DNA from: Pseudeuparius sepicola | Lineage: Eukaryota > Arthropoda > Insecta > Coleoptera > Anthribidae | Assembly: GCA_963920635.1 (NCBI GenBank) | Contig: OY987298.1 | Location: forward strand, 33,449,787 to 33,513,786 | DNA: 64,000 nucleotides | Direction of reading: 5' to 3' | Shown here: in pieces, positions 50,901 through 61,100 of the stretch | Layout: each line of letters begins with the position of its first letter | Numbering within the stretch: the stretch's first letter is position 1 | The notes under the pieces: model-generated | What the model saw: the letters and a program-made list of their open reading frames with translations, nothing else | Told to the model about the DNA's origin: nothing | Database searches by the model: none | Program-made: the position numbers and the translations under genes

Positions 50901-53900
50901 TTTAAAGGCACCTGCAAAGTCAAGTGTGCCATGGAATCCCCTCAAAACAGTTGAATGATCAATAGGACCACTCAAGGTGTTGGTGTGCAAAAGTTCAATA
51001 CAAAATATACAGAGTGCTCTTATCTGTGCCATCTCAAATTACTGAATTTTTTGTAACTTTATACGGGTCAAAAATCAATACTTTGAGATGGCACAGAGAA
51101 GGACACCCTGTATATGTATTTTGTATTTGTTCTTTACACACCAACACTTTCAGTGGTCCTGTTGACTGTTTTAAGGGGATTCCATGGCACACTTGACTCG
51201 CCAGATGCCTTTAAAATTCCCATTTTGTGAAAATCGGGGGTATAGGTAAAGAAAAATGTAGGCGGTCCTGGATTTGCATTTTGAAAATGGTAGGAAGGTC
51301 AAAAGAAGTATGATCAATAATTGTTTGTAACAAGGCGATCCAATTTGGGATTTTTATAAACGCTGTTTTTTACATTTTCAAGTGGTATCAGGTGTGGGGT
51401 GGTATTTTATAGAATATCTCTCACATAATATTATTGCCCATATTAGTGCAAAAGTAAATTGGCGTGCAAAAGTAAATTGGCGACCCCCAGTGCCTTAGCT
51501 ATATTATGTGGATGGGAGAGGTTCACAAATTTTAAAAAAATTAAATTAAATTTACGTGGTTAAAAATTGTGCCGCAGTTGAAATGAATGAAAAATTTCGA
51601 AGTAGGTACCCTAATATAAATCAATAAATAAAATGTAGGTCAACTGTTAGTATATTTTTTCTTTGTTAAACATAATCATTTGTAACAACAAATCGGTTAT
51701 TATCAGTAACAACACTCATTAGCCTTAGAGATGTGGAAGTGAAAGTATTAAGTTACTTTCGCATTCAACTTTTTTTTTTCACGACTAATAAAACATGTTT
51801 AGAGGTGGGCCCATATTTTTTTTTAATATGCGTCATATATTCACATCGAAGTAGTAACTAATTATTAATTCGATGTAGTTGTTATGATGCTATAACCAGA
51901 GAAGATAAGCTCACTCGCTCACTGACATTTTGGCTTGGAGCCGTTTGGCGGCAAAGGTCAGTCCACCGGCATTTTTATTTTTAAGTTTGAAAATTATCGT
52001 TTTTACTCCACAGAAGTACCTACTACCATAATATTTAAAAAAAATCACAAACCACATGTACATACAGGGTGTCCCGTTTAAATAAACATAAGTTTGCTTT
52101 ATATCTCCGAAACGGATAAACGGAAAAATCTGACAACGCCACTGGATTCTACAGAAAAAGTTATATAAAACTGCGTTTTTACTTTTCCTATATGTCAAAA
52201 GGTAACTGGGATACAAGGGATAGCCCAAAACTGTCAATTTTCAATTTCGCCATGTATCATGTATCTTAGAAGCGAAGGTGGATAAGAAAATTTTGTTTGA
52301 GGCATCTTTCATTTCATAAAAAAGTAGCACAGTGTCGCGTAAACCGCAAGTCTCTATCTCTAAAAATAAGGGAGATAGCCTGCAAAAGTTTCGAAAACGG
52401 GACACCCTGTAGAAGGTACAACTAATTAGGAGTCCATTTGTCCACTACATTTCATCGGTACACACAATGTACTAATTTTGAATACGACATTTACCAATGT
52501 ACCTACCTGCCATGTAGTTTCCGGAAAACCAACTTTGAAAGTTAATATTAGAGATATCTTCATTATATCTATGTATGTACTACATAGTATATACAGGTAT
52601 CTAATTGTGAAATCTATGTTTAAACTACTTTCATTTTATATCTACAAAAAAGGCCCCCTGTTGAGATTGGCCCCTTTACCCAATAACGGGTATCCTGAGA
52701 TAACTTTTGTATCTTGATAATGATTTTAATAATTTTATTATGTAAGATATGTATATTTTAAAACTTCATTGTATTTTTACATAAGTTATTATCTTTCCAA
52801 CAACGTCAATATACTAGCGTGCTTTTCTCAGAATTTAACAAGAAATAATGATTGTAGTTTCCTTGTAGTTTCCAAAGTGTTCCACCCCTTAAGCTTAAGG
52901 GTCTAATTAAAAATTGACACCTGCGTAGTAAAAGGACTGACATCAAATTAAACTCACGCAAACAATATTAAAATTAATATTGTATAGTAAAATAAAAAAG
53001 TTATCAAAAGATATTATAACTATTATTGGGTAACCAAATGTCAGCAGGGGCCCTCGGAGACATGTATATGTATATGCACAAACCCCACACCTGAGAACAG
53101 TCCCAAACAAATACCAACCTCGAATCGCCTACGACCGTAGAAGAATCTACTATGAAGATTCTTCTATGCTACAACTTAAAAATTATAAGGGATACCTACC
53201 GAGTTAGCACCTTAATTGCTGAAACAATGACATATAAAATTTAAAAATTATTGAAAATTTTAAACTATCACTAAAATAATCCATTCACCTAGCTAGCCAC
53301 GGAACTATGCAAAATGCGAGTGCGACCCGCTGATCATATTCCAATCCAGACACTTATTTACTCAAATGATTTTGGTTACCGTTTATCTACACAGACAGGC
53401 CCATACCGATCCACGTCCAACATGGTAATTTGGACTCGAAATATCTAGTACCTACTATAAAGTTTAACAGAATTACTAAATACTTTCCTTGCTGGCAGAA
53501 AGCTCCCAACGTAAACAAAAACAGAAAACTCCAAGCAGGGTCGACATCGGCAACGTTATTATTGAAAGTTAGACGTTTCTCGTTTCCAAAAGCTAATCTT
53601 AAGATAACCAGTATGACGGTCATGCAAATAACAACTGCTATCCAGGTTTGTGTAGCCAGAGGCCTCAGAAATATCTCATAAGATTTAGCGACAACTTTTG
53701 GACGTCTATAGATAAATGTTGATCTAAAAGAAGTAACTAAGTACCTACCTACTTATTCACTTTTTAAGGATTTTAAGATTACTTACCTTAATATCCAATT
53801 TCCAAAACTATAATCTACAACAGGCAACCTATCTCTTTTAAATAATAAAGGCGAACTTCCGAAATCAATTAGTCTTTTTTCTAACAAACTTACTAGACCG

Positions 53901-56900
53901 TCAAAGTGACCATTTTCTTGAATGTAGCCCCAAGAATTTGTACGCTGAATATGCATGCTACAAAGTTTCAAAAAAATGCATTCAAATTTAAAGATAATGG
54001 AAATAAGGATGTTACCTAAAGTTATATAGATCTTTACAGTGACTTAAGGTCACATACTGAAAGCGGTGCATTGAATTCACTTGTCTATTGTCGTCACTTG
54101 CTAAATATTTGTCCATGGTTGTCTCCAATTTAGGAATCTAAGAAATACAAACTTTCTAAATTCATCATTTTCGTTGTTTTTTTATTATTATCAAAAGTCA
54201 ATTTTTCTTTGTTAGTAGGTCTTATAATAAAATACTAACAAAAACTCAACCGTGTGGTAGGTAAGTAAGTATTCACACTAATAGTGTGATATGATATCAC
54301 ATTACTGCAGGCTGTAATAGGCAGGTGGCTTAGTTTTAATGAAATATATTTGTACAGTTCTGTCACTAGGAAAAGGTACATCTCAATATCAAAAAAAGTG
54401 CCAGCAACATAATAATATGGTAGAAGGCACTTGTAAAAGGTACAATTTCAAATTGATATGTTATCTCCTCGGATTAAACCCTGCTTGTTTTGAGACCTGA
54501 AGTTGTGTACAGAGCATAATTTTCTATTCTGAACATCTTTCCTTATGACATTTTAGCATATCGGGAACTTTACTGAGGTGCAAAAAAAGCTGTTTTAAAT
54601 AAAATTTCCAAAGGCATCCTTATGTGATTTTTCAAAACTAAAATGATGTCCCAAATTGGTTTGAATTTAAATTTCAACTTCATTTGTTTTTGTCTTTTAC
54701 AATAAGAACCACCCAAACAATCCGGGAACACACTATATATTTTAAATAAAATTGAATATTATCATTCTTAAAAAGATACCACACGGTTGTAAATAAAATA
54801 TTGTGTATTAACATGTATGGTAATTGGGTTTTTACCGTACTTATAGACCGTCAGATAGTGACAGATTTAGGTGCCCCATTTTCGCATACTAGACTCGAAG
54901 AGGGTTGAAAAGTACATCGATGCTGAGTAGAATGAAGTGAAATTTACAAGTGGCCCCTGGGGATAACTTATGGAAAATTCGATTTTCCTGAACAGAAATA
55001 AAAGGTGTCTGTTGCCCATATTTCCACGCTAGCCATGTTCACTAAATTATTAATTAATAGAACCTGGTTTCGGAAAACCAAAGGCTTGAGTGTTGCAGGT
55101 GGCTAAAGGGTTGAAATAAGGGCGTAGTTTTGTAAGCAAAAATCGAAATTTTGACCGATTTTTCCACACAAGCCCATCGAAAGTATGAAAACGTACATCG
55201 TCACTAGCCCGAAAAACATATTGGCTTGAGTGGCGCGAATGGATAAGTACATTTTGAGGTCGGAAAATTTAACGGAATTTTTTTTCGATTTTTCAGTTAT
55301 TTTTCCATGCAAGCCATTGAGACTATAGAAAGTTGTTGTGTTAGACATTATAATGAAATTGGCATGATTATCGGATGTGGACGTAACGAAGACTTGCGTC
55401 GGAAAGTTGCAGGAAAATTTATGAAAATTGCCATCATTTTCTCACGCAAGCCGTTTGACATATGCTTAGAAAAAGTGATTCTAAGACTATATAACAAAAG
55501 GCTTGCGTGTCGGACATGGTCATCACATTAATAATTATATATAGGTAATTTAAAAAATCTAGAAATTTCCACCATTTTCCCATACAAGCCGTTTAGAATA
55601 TGCTTAGAAAAAGTGATTATAAGACTATTGTAACAAAAGGCTTGAGTGAAATTGAAAAAAAGTTGAAATTGGCAAAACGTGTCCCAAAACACCTGTTGAC
55701 TCCAAAGTTTGAAAAATAAAATTATCGCCTAACTCATTTAAATGTTACAGATGAATTGTACGTTCAAAACTAAGAAAAAAAATGCCTAATAGGTGTTGAC
55801 TAAAACATCACTGGTCATCATATTAATTATACATAATTTATTTAACAAAGAGCTTACAAAAAAAATCTAGAAATTTCCACCATTTTCCCGCACAAGGCAT
55901 TTGACATATTATTATGATATTGCAATAAAAGGCTTGACTGCCGGACATGGAGCATATTATTATATGTGCAAAGAAGAGCTGACAAAAATCTAGAAATGTT
56001 TATGCAGAGTTATTATTTTGAATGTATAATTTAGCATACATTTCCTTGTTTATGTATAATAATGTTTTATATTATGAAAATAGTGCGGTGGATATTGCCT
56101 TCATATAAAAAATATATCTACAATTTATTTTAAAAATATTGATAATGAAATGAGTTACTTTCTTGAATAATTTTACAAACTGGATTATATTAAAAAATGC
56201 GGTTTCAAATTTTACAGAATAATTGAACAATTTAAAGTGACAAAAAAATTCCCTATGAACAATATACCAAAAATTGTTCGCTTTCAAAATGCAACGGATT
56301 GAGCTCTACAAAATTTTGACACCCTATTTCAAGAAAAGGAGTGATGTTTTAGTCAATGCCTATTGGGCATTTTTTTCTTAGTTTTGAAAGTACAATTCAT
56401 CTGTAACATTTGAGTGAGGTAGGCGATACTTTTATTTTTCGAACTTTGGAGTCAACAAGTGTTTTGGGACACATTTTGCCAATTTCAACTTTTTTTTATT
56501 TCACTCAAGCCTTTTGTTACAATAGTCTTATAATCACTTTTTCTAAGCATATACTAAACGGCTTGTATGAGAAATAGGTGAAAATTTCTAGATTTTTTAA
56601 ATTATATATAATTATTAATGTGATGACCATGTCCGACACGCAAGCCTTTTGTTATATAGTCTTAGAATAACTTTTTCTATGGTTATGTCAAACGGCTTGC
56701 GCGAGAAAATGGTGGCAATTTTCATAAATTTTCCTGCAACTTTCCTATGTTCTGAAAATATGAAGGCCACGCCCTACACTCAAGCCATAATTTTTTAAAT
56801 ACTCTGAAATTCATAACTTTTTGTTGCAATTAATTTCGTTCATGGAAAAAAAATTCCGTTAAATTTTCCGACCCCAAAATGTACTTATCCATTCCCGTCA

Positions 56901-59240
56901 CTCAAGCCAATATGTTTTTCGGGCTAGTGACGATGTACGTTTTCATACTTTCGATGGGCTTGTTTGGAAAAATCGGTCAAAATTTCGATTTTTCCTTACA
57001 AGACTACACCCTTATTTCAACCCTTCAGCCACCTGCAACACTCAAGCCTTTGGTTTTCCGAAGCCAGGTTATATTAATTAATTATATAGTGAACATGGCT
57101 AAGGTGGAAATATAGGCAACAGACACCTTTTATTTCTGTTCAGGAAAATCGAATTTTCCATATGATATCCCCAGGGGCCACTCGCAAATTTCCCTACATT
57201 CTACTCAGCATCGATGTACTTTTCAACCCTCTTCGAGGCTAGTATGCGAAAATGGGGCACCTAAATCTGTCACTATCTGACGGTCTATTATGAGTGATTG
57301 TAAAACAAGTAGTGATGGGTTTACTCCCGGGATTTTTAAAAACTCCCATTCCTCCCAACCTGAAACCTCCCATCCGCCATTTTATTTAGCTGTTAGTTAG
57401 GCAAGTGTCAGCTTAATGGCGGCAAATTTAAAAATTGGGAATGTTCCTGGGAGTTTTATAACCTACTTACTACACTTATTATATAACATACTACATATTT
57501 TAATTTTGAAATCATATTTCAATTAAATTGTCCACTTTTCCAAATCCTCAAAATAGTTTAGTTTAAAAATGGCTCTCAGACAACATAATAGTAATTTATG
57601 TTGTGTAATGCCATACTGAGATGTGTAAAGCCCAGTTCAGACGTAGCCAGTGATTTAGTGGAGTAAAGTAATTTAGTCGAGCGAGTCTGCTGTTCACACA
57701 AGTCTTGTTAATTAGTACAGTTTGCTTAACCAAGTCGAGTCAAAACAATCGTGTACACGGAGCCAGTAGTGTTTCGATTAGCAGCAAGTCCAGCAGCATT
57801 ATTATTTTGACTTTTTAAAAATTAATATTTTTTTGCCCTCCGGATGTCGGAGGAGTCCTTTAATATTTTGCTAGACAAGATTAAATTATCTATTCAAAGG
57901 AGTGGTACTATAGTTAGGGATGCTATTCCAGCCGCCACAAATTTGCAGGCAGTATTATATTTTCTAGGTATTGGGAACAGTTTGCGAAGGTGGTACCTTC
58001 CGACCACCGTGCCATTATTATTATACAATAATCAGTACTTCTTTATTTTATTTTTTGAACACCACGCCACGAAAAACAAAATCTTCGATACCTATACTGT
58101 TTGGCTATTCACTACTGATTAATTTGTTGTCTGTCCAGACGTGTTTAGTCGGTGTGCTAGTCAGTTGTCCTGTGTGGTGGGGGCTGCTACTCGCACCGAA
58201 AAATATAAAAGAGTTCTATTTACTAAATTTTTGCCAGAGGCCCAAATAAACAAAAAATCTGGTGAACCAAATCCTAAATCAAAATTGTATTTAAAATTAG
58301 GGAAAACAATTGGTAGACCCAAAAATTTTTTTTGTACAATTTCATACAAAAGTTGTTAAATCGATTTTTTTTATTTAACTTTGGCACACTGTATTTTGAA
58401 ATAGTGGTGTCTTAGGTGCTCAAAAAATTATCACTTTTTGTACCACACCCTATAGAAACAACACGAAATGTATTTCCTATACCACTATAGCAGACTTAAA
58501 CCAAACTCCAGTCATGTTCCTCCTTTCCCAGTATTTATTCCCGTTAATTCTTGACTGGTCCCGCTGATATCCCTCATTTTCTGAATAGTATCCCCAATGT
58601 TTTATAGTCAACTTTCCACCATGTTTAGAAGCAGGATTATACAAATCATAAATTGTCCAATTAGGTGAAATTCCCGACTTAACTCCAAGATGAACATCGG
58701 AATTAATATTTAAATCAGCTTCTTCCAAAATCGATGTCATTTTGTCAATTGGATAATCTATGAGGATCAGCCAGTGATACGTTTCATAAAATTGTCGTTT
58801 GGAATCCCTCTATAGAATTAAATTTATAAAGCAAGATTATTACATATACTATATCATACCAAGCATCTTACAGCAGATATAAAGGCAGGAATGTTTTCAC
58901 AATTTCCATCTAGAATTACAGCAAGATGGCTGTTTTTTCTTACTAACGTCTGGTCATTTTTATTTTTAATAACTTTTTCAATGTCAACAATAAAAAATCT
59001 CAACATTTCATTCATTAATTTTTTTGCAAGTTCTACTTTTTCTGAAATGTATTTTTTATATTTCACATTATTTAATTTTAAATACGTGTTCCGTGTACCT
59101 CTTTTTGGTAAACAAGTGACGACAGTGCCCATATTTACATGTTTAGATCTAGAGTATTCAGTAATAATGCCACTATCTAAAACACACCATCCTATGTGGC
59201 ATATAACTGTGACGAAAAGTAATGACTGCAACCAAATCAT
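41917..59240 (-). CDS. Ir75: Ionotropic receptor B, IR75-type (8 exons, 662 aa; one non-canonical donor)
   Basis: Exons on the minus strand: 58860-59240, 58483-58809, 54016-54137, 53787-53957, 53488-53723, 49944-50155, 42237-42511 and 41917-42181 (stop included), 663 codons in frame. Signal peptide MIWLQSLLFVTVICHIGWC; N-terminal domain with YNPASKHGGKL; S1 with SWGYIQENGHFDGLVSLLE and KRDRLPVVDYS; STFIYRRPK before M1 (about 359-379); pore loop ending LGAFCQQG near 413; M2 with YQFYSASIVSYLL; S2; M3 about 617-640. Paralogue of receptor A: exons of 327, 171 and 212 nt are identical in length, and B's single first exon covers A's exons 1-2. Expected role is a ligand-gated cation channel subunit in chemosensory neurons. 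The exon 5 to 6 join keeps frame only if the donor is CAAG|GAAAGT (GA-AG); the nearest GT (GGAAA|GTATTT) breaks the frame. It may therefore be a GA-AG intron, a sequence error or a pseudogene lesion. Intron 6 (7.4 kb) holds the 41-bp foldback arrays. Confidence 0.85.
42695..42805. repeat. Left member of an inverted pair spanning the foldback
   Basis: GGAAAATTAAATAAGCGATT, CTTGTTCGTCGTGCCCTGTC and TCTGCGGGACGGCC are mirrored at 49085-49215 (CAGGATACGACGAACAAG, CCCGCACATCCGCAGA, AATTTAATTTTCC-like end). The pair encloses the whole 41-bp foldback, 6.5 kb apart. Confidence 0.55.
43761..44530. mobile_element. TIR element in receptor B intron 6
   Basis: The left end AAAGAAAACCGATTTCTGTT and the right end AAATCGGTTTTCTTT are inverted. 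TIRs of about 80 bp include ACTTATAATAACTATAA versus TTATCATAAGT and CCACCATTTTTG versus AAAAATGGTGGG. The middle is C-rich on the right side (44340-44420) and non-coding. Confidence 0.7.
44794..45882 (+). repeat. Left 41-bp tandem array (about 27 copies)
   Basis: Each unit has two ACTACTACC blocks separated by GGCGAAAAATCA and followed by ACTTCGG(A/C)CTA. Variant positions (TCAGCT/TCAACT, CGAACTA/CGGACTA/CGGCCTA) are mixed along the array. Confidence 0.95.
46004..46345 (-). CDS. 113-codon frame in foldback centre, unknown
   Basis: Open minus-strand frame from ATG at 46345 to a stop at 46004, with blocks FNCEYESAVHFFALLQSANG, LQYILSYASSDVLLLK and SKDEIFGLCYLLNEELNSFL. Composition is protein-like and clearly different from the arrays, but no family is recognised. 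The N-terminal half (46170-46321) is duplicated in inverse at 46400-46552, where the frame is broken. It may be an exon of a foldback-encoded protein or a captured host fragment. Confidence 0.35.
   Translation of the reverse strand: MTRTTRDKQSSEPRLGSTFNCEYESAVHFFALLQSANGDKSFSALPATRGRNLSVRLQYILSYASSDVLLLKDSKQVANTVNNGKGSRLLSKDEIFGLCYLLNEELNSFLAEL
46170..46552. repeat. Inner inverted repeat of the foldback centre
   Basis: Arm 46170-46321 (ATTGTAGGCGCACTGAGAGA onward) is mirrored by 46400-46552, ending TCTCAGTGCGCCTACAATAC. Spacer is about 78 bp. GC-richer than its surroundings. Confidence 0.85.
47072..49003 (-). repeat. Right 41-bp tandem array (about 47 copies) with higher-order structure
   Basis: Same unit as the left array, reverse orientation. 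The variant pair TTAGACCGAA then TTAGGCCAAAG occurs at 47991 and again at 48483, 492 bp (12 units) apart. The variant GATTTTCCGCC occurs at 47603 and 48874, 1271 bp (31 units) apart with matching neighbours. Confidence 0.95.
49085..49215. repeat. Right member of an inverted pair spanning the foldback
   Basis: Mirror of 42695-42805 (ACGACGAACAAG, GCAGATCATATTCAAGACAG). See the left member. Confidence 0.55.
50580..51235. mobile_element. TACAGGGTG-type end and palindrome in receptor B intron 5
   Basis: The single end TATACAGGGTGTTCACTTTT at 50582 is followed by a palindrome with arms 50885-51010 and 51104-51230, sharing GGTGTTGGTGTG / CACACCAACAC and GTGCCATGGAATCCCCT / AGGGGATTCCATGGCAC. Further TACAGGG and CACCCTGTATA ends lie inside at 50850 and 51107, so two elements are probably nested. 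Confidence 0.6.
52063..52411. mobile_element. TACAGGGTGTCCCG MITE (349 bp)
   Basis: Ends TACAGGGTGTCCCGTTT and AAAACGGGACACCCTGTA are inverted over about 17 bp. Non-coding, in receptor B intron 5. Confidence 0.8.
54540..54735. repeat. Fragment of the palindromic family seen at 28804-29617
   Basis: AACTTTACTGAGGTGCAAAA, TTTCCAAAGGCATCCTTATG and TGATTTTTCAAAACTAAAAT correspond to 29430-29500 with mismatches; it ends in GGGAACACACTATA. A single arm only. Confidence 0.5.
54844..57287. mobile_element. 2.4 kb palindromic element with TTA target duplication
   Basis: The left end TAGACCGTCAGATAGTGACA is mirrored by TGTCACTATCTGACGGTCTA at 57268-57287. The direct repeat TTA flanks both sides (54841-54843 and 57288-57290). 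Arms of about 1.1 kb meet near 56080. Each arm carries about five modules of the form CAAGCCGTTTGACATA ... AAAAGGCTTGAGTG, 100-130 bp apart. A 3-bp TTA duplication would suit PIF/Harbinger-type mobilisation. In receptor B intron 2. Confidence 0.8.
57640..58370 (+). pseudogene. PIF/Harbinger transposase 5' fragment
   Basis: The frame from 57844 begins MSEESFNILLDKIKLSIQRS, then MRDAIP-like VRDAIPAATNL and LYFLGIGNSLRRW, the conserved N-terminal start of insect PIF/Harbinger transposases (MSEESFxxLLxKI ... RDAIP ... LxFLATGNS). It is cut off after about 50 residues; sequence to 58370 contains further short unplaceable frames. The upstream part starting CCCAGTTCAGACG at 57631 is probably the element's 5' end. 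Confidence 0.65.
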
Positions 59241-60313
59241 CTTTAGTAGTTGGTTGCGATACCATTTATGGTATATTTTTTAATGTATCGAATAAGGATC
59301 AATAAGAAAACAATTTTTTTAATGGCAGAAATTACCACATTATCAGATGAATATTGAAGAAGAGCTGTATTCAATTGGGAATTGTCAATTGCCTTGTCAA
59401 ATAGTGACAATAAAAATGGGAGTAGCAAATAGCCTAATTGCCTGCATTTCACGTAAGCGTTATTGAAGTATATACAGGGTGTTCCGCATAAGAACCGACA
59501 CAGAGCAGGAGCGTACAGGGGAGCCCAAAATAAGGTGATTTAACGCAACTTACCTCTATACTAAGTTGCACCCCTGAGAAGTTACAGGCCTTGAAAGTGG
59601 GCTTTGAAATTTTGAAAAAAAAAATCAATATCTCCGTTATTTTTGAACGTGGAAAAACCAAATTTGGTACACCTTGTGGGTGTACCAAGGGCATTAATTG
59701 ACAAAAACTTAGTTCAATTATTGTAACATTTTAAATACATAAAAATACTCACTGGGATTACTACGGTTTTCTAGGGTTCTCCGTAATACTTGAGCGAATG
59801 CTATCCTAGTTCTAACAGGAAAAAAGTCGGCCCTAGCCGCAAATGGCAACGAAGACAAAATAATAGTAATTGCCCCCCTCCCCCGCAAAAGCATGTGGCT
59901 GCTTCTGGGGTACTCCTAGTTTGGAGTATTGTGAGGGTGAGAATTATTATTATTATAAAGGGTTGATACAGGCCAGGCACCCTAAAAATGTGACAGAACT
60001 TTTTTGTCTGTTGGCAAACTTACAAAATTGTTACATTGTGTTATGAAGAATTTCATTCTAAAACTTTTTTTACTCGTTATTTTTCGAAAAACTGTATCGC
60101 TTTCGCCAAAAACGCGAATAACTGAAAACACATATTGCAGATGTAACATTTAAAATCTTTGAAAATTGAAAAGATAATTGCTTTTAATAGCATTATGTGT
60201 GGAATTTACTAATTATTGTGCCACACTCACTCAATACACCATTTAGCCGTTAAATTCAGCTTATTATTTCCATTTTTCAGGAAATAGTGGATGGCAAACT
60301 TGAATGGGTTTAT
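59241..60313. other. Receptor B 5' flank with transposon ends
   Basis: Presumed promoter region next to 59240. Contains the end TATACAGGGTGTTCCGCATA at 59473, a block at 59750-59855 shared with 9040-9185, and a block at 59855-59940 shared in inverse with 36835-36925 (CCCCAGAAGCAACTAAATGC type). Confidence 0.5.
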
Positions 60314-61100
60314 ACAGGGTTTAACTAAACTGATGGTTAAAAATGAAACCACGTATTCTTGGAGTCAAAATAAGGGCACTTCTTCATATATTTTTTTCTC
60401 CTACGGGCCATAGTTTTTTTTATACAGAGCGTAGAAGTTTGGAGAAAAATACACATATTCCTTAGTATTTCTAGAAGTATACGAGATATTTTCTTCAAAC
60501 TTGGCGTGTCACATGAGCAGATGAGCCGTCAAACTTAAGGTTGACATGAAGCTTCTGAGGCTCCCAGTTGCGGAGATACAGGGTGGGTGTTAGTAAAATT
60601 AATTAGTTCAGAAAAATATGAATACCATGTATAATCGCATTTTTTAAATTTGTTTTGAGTGGTGAATAGAATGGTTAACAAAAAGTATCTCTTAGTATTT
60701 TTTCATATTCGCAGCCGTTTCTTAATTATTTTTAAAGAACATCAACACTGCAATGAACAATAGTCACTTTAAGAATAAATCTAGCAATCTGTGGATGTCA
60801 ATTAAACTTTATTTAACAAGATACAAAAGCAAAAACAATAATAAAAGAAACGTATTGCTATTAGAAAATTCAATTATTAAATGTTCGAAATGACCGCTGT
60901 CTCTTTCAATACACGCAACTATGCGTTTCCGCATGTTTATTATTGCCATTCGCAATCTTTTATCTCGTAGGTGAGTGTTACTAGCAGTCCCTAGTCCCTG
61001 TATGTAGTGTAAGCCTCCCATACCATACGCAAACATTCTTTGCCGTAGTGTGTAAACCTCCTCCAAGTTCCGAACTAGCTACTGCCAGTCATTCTCAAGT
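60314..61100 (-). pseudogene. Mariner/Tc-related transposase C-terminal relic with element end
   Basis: The minus-strand block NMRKRIVACIERDSGHFEHL (near 60885-60945) matches the conserved last residues of a widespread insect transposase family (RxRxxxCIxxxGGHFEHL). Upstream residues LRQRMFAYGMGGLHYIQG are diverged. The 3' side runs to TATACAGGGTTTAACTAAAC at 60312-60331, a TACAGGGT-type terminal repeat. The catalytic region is absent. Confidence 0.55.

Noticed and set aside
53482..53490. Ordinary GT donor GGAAA|GTATTT for receptor B exon 5
   Set aside because: It leaves phase 2, which no acceptor near 50155 can complete without a frameshift or stop, whereas the CAAG boundary fits both paralogues.
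58891..59283. 130-codon plus-strand frame as a membrane protein
   Set aside because: It is antisense to the first exon of receptor B, which has a signal peptide, in-phase splice site and family match.
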